Source: Pontiellaceae bacterium
Lineage (GTDB): Bacteria; Verrucomicrobiota; Kiritimatiellia; Kiritimatiellales; Pontiellaceae
Assembly (NCBI GenBank): GCA_016937945.1
Contig: JAFGVP010000088.1
Coordinates: 28,735 to 92,734 of the forward strand
Direction: 5' to 3'
DNA length: 64,000 nucleotides
Positions 62,965-64,000 of the stretch are shown piece by piece. Below the pieces are notes generated by a model that was not told where the DNA came from, made no database searches, and saw nothing but the letters and a program-made list of their open reading frames with translations. A program made the translations under genes and the position numbers. How positions within the stretch are numbered: position 1 is the stretch's first letter; the number at the start of each line of letters is the position of its first letter.

Positions 62965-64000
62965 CTAACCCTTACGCTTTCTGTGCCCCGGAGTTGCCCT
63001 CGACGGCTTTTCCAGCGGTGCATAGCCGCCCTTCCCGCATCGTTTACCGACCGATGCCACCGCCAGTCGAGCCGTGGAAAACGCCGCCTGCAGGTTATAT
63101 CCACCGGTCGGACCATCAATATCAAGGACCTCGCCGCAAAAATAGAGCCCGGACAGCTTGCGCGACTCCATCGTCCGGGAATCAACCTCCCGCAGATCCA
63201 CTCCGCCGACCGTCACCATGGCTTCCTTGAGCGGCCGCGGCTTCAGCGGGCGGACCTCTTCAGTCCGCCCCTCGGGCAATTGAATATGCAATATATAATC
63301 ACGCAGATTCCGGCGGGCAATCATCCGGCTCGCATCGGTGACCGCTGTACCGCCGATTCCCCATTTTTCGATTTCATAGACGCCGCGGGTTTGGCCGATG
63401 GATTTTCCCTGTACTACGACATCGACCAGCACATTCTCGTAGATCTTCCCGACGCGTCCCTTCAGCACCGATGGCTCCACCTCAAACCCAACGAGTCCGG
63501 CGCGCGGACGGACCACCTGATGCCCCAACGTTGCGGCCCACTGCTGTCCATCACCGACAGAACCGGTTTTCGGATAGGTTACGCCGCCGGTCGCAATCAG
63601 GACAAAGGCACTTTCCACCTCAAAATTATCGAGCGTAACATGAAATCCATCGCGAACCTTTTTAACGGCCTGCACCACCGAGGAACAGGCCAGCGAGACA
63701 TTCCGATCCCGTAGCTGATCCGTGAACAAGTTCAGCACATCCGAGGCCCGCTCGGTATGAGGATACACCTTGTTACCGGCTTTCACGACCGTCTTGAGTC
63801 CATTCGCCGCAAACCAGCGCTGCAGCAGGGCCGGAGAAAAAGCCCGCAGGGCCGGCTCCAGAAACGGGCCGACCGGATCGCCGAACATCTGCAGCATGCG
63901 ATCATCGGAAATATTGGTGGTCAGATTACAGCGTGCATTGCCGCACATCAGCAGCTTGCGACCAGGCTTGTGCTTGCGTTCAAGCACAAGCGTCTTCAGC
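62965..64000 (-). CDS. HI0933/BaiN-type flavoprotein, N-terminal part missing
   Basis: An FAD-dependent oxidoreductase of the YhiN/HI0933 family. The frame is open to the right edge: the glycine-rich N-terminal FAD motif is outside, and the first recognisable element is GRKLLMCGNARCNLTT, normally about 40 residues in. Later marks are NKVYPHTERASDVLNLF, LIATGGVTYPKTGSVGDG and GLYFCGEVLDIDGPTGGYNLQAAFSTAR, the latter closing the FAD site. About 345 residues are visible. The usual GGGRCN of the family reads CGNARCN here. The physiological substrate is unclear. Confidence 0.88.
   Translation of the reverse strand, partial: LKTLVLERKHKPGRKLLMCGNARCNLTTNISDDRMLQMFGDPVGPFLEPALRAFSPALLQRWFAANGLKTVVKAGNKVYPHTERASDVLNLFTDQLRDRNVSLACSSVVQAVKKVRDGFHVTLDNFEVESAFVLIATGGVTYPKTGSVGDGQQWAATLGHQVVRPRAGLVGFEVEPSVLKGRVGKIYENVLVDVVVQGKSIGQTRGVYEIEKWGIGGTAVTDASRMIARRNLRDYILHIQLPEGRTEEVRPLKPRPLKEAMVTVGGVDLREVDSRTMESRKLSGLYFCGEVLDIDGPTGGYNLQAAFSTARLAVASVGKRCGKGGYAPLEKPSRATPGHRKRKG

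Overview
The window reads as chromosome of a Gram-negative bacterium of moderately high GC, most likely from the PVC superphylum (Kiritimatiellota/Pontiella-like or a close relative). That placement is inference from gene content: a very large secreted beta-rich protein, a PEP-CTERM protein, a DUF1573-like protein, DsbD, DUF481 and CpXC proteins, an SSS symporter, and a YitJ-type HMT-MTHFR fusion. No 16S rRNA is present to confirm it. No CRISPR array, insertion sequence or prophage was seen. Coding density is high and no gene-free stretch exceeds 300 bases.

Region 1 (1-22.7 kb, minus strand) is the unusual part. A 6445-residue secreted protein is built from three 7-bladed FG-GAP/VCBS propellers, five SbsA-like Ig domains, about ten PPC-type domains (two interrupted by LamG domains), CARDB, InlB-like, beta-helix and FN3-like segments. 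It ends in a Hint (hedgehog/intein) autoprocessing domain whose terminal motif is His-Asp rather than His-Asn. Its stop codon overlaps, as ATGA, the start of a second large secreted gene with a TolB-like propeller. That gene runs off the left edge with 1064 codons and no stop. A palindrome-rich divergent region separates the pair from a DUF1573-like exported protein.

Region 2 (23.9-31 kb) holds a degenerate site-2-protease-like membrane protein 3 bp downstream of mvaD, a DacF-type carboxypeptidase, a small regulator, and the classic tig-clpP-clpX proteolysis cluster.

Region 3 (31-47 kb) is mostly housekeeping and envelope functions. It includes a DUF3108 protein, a STAS-like protein, DsbD, CCA-adding enzyme, an isocitrate dehydrogenase with NAD-type cofactor residues, dihydrolipoyl dehydrogenase and a DUF481 barrel. 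A four-gene minus-strand run follows (NYN-like, HAD, SrkA-like kinase, CpXC), then glgC, tRNA-Lys, a sodium/solute symporter with a roughly 195-residue insertion, a CbiX-like protein and rpsU.

Region 4 (47.4-64 kb) holds a PEP-CTERM protein, tRNA-Leu, a GspE/PilB ATPase with a convergent secreted protein, a protein with a classical C2H2 finger plus an Arg-rich tail, and dinB. The metH and HMT-MetF methionine/one-carbon operon (ATGA overlap) comes next, then a haem-binding protein, a small basic protein, aroK, a TPR protein, a coiled-coil protein, a SlyD-like isomerase and the C-terminal part of a HI0933-type flavoprotein cut by the right edge.
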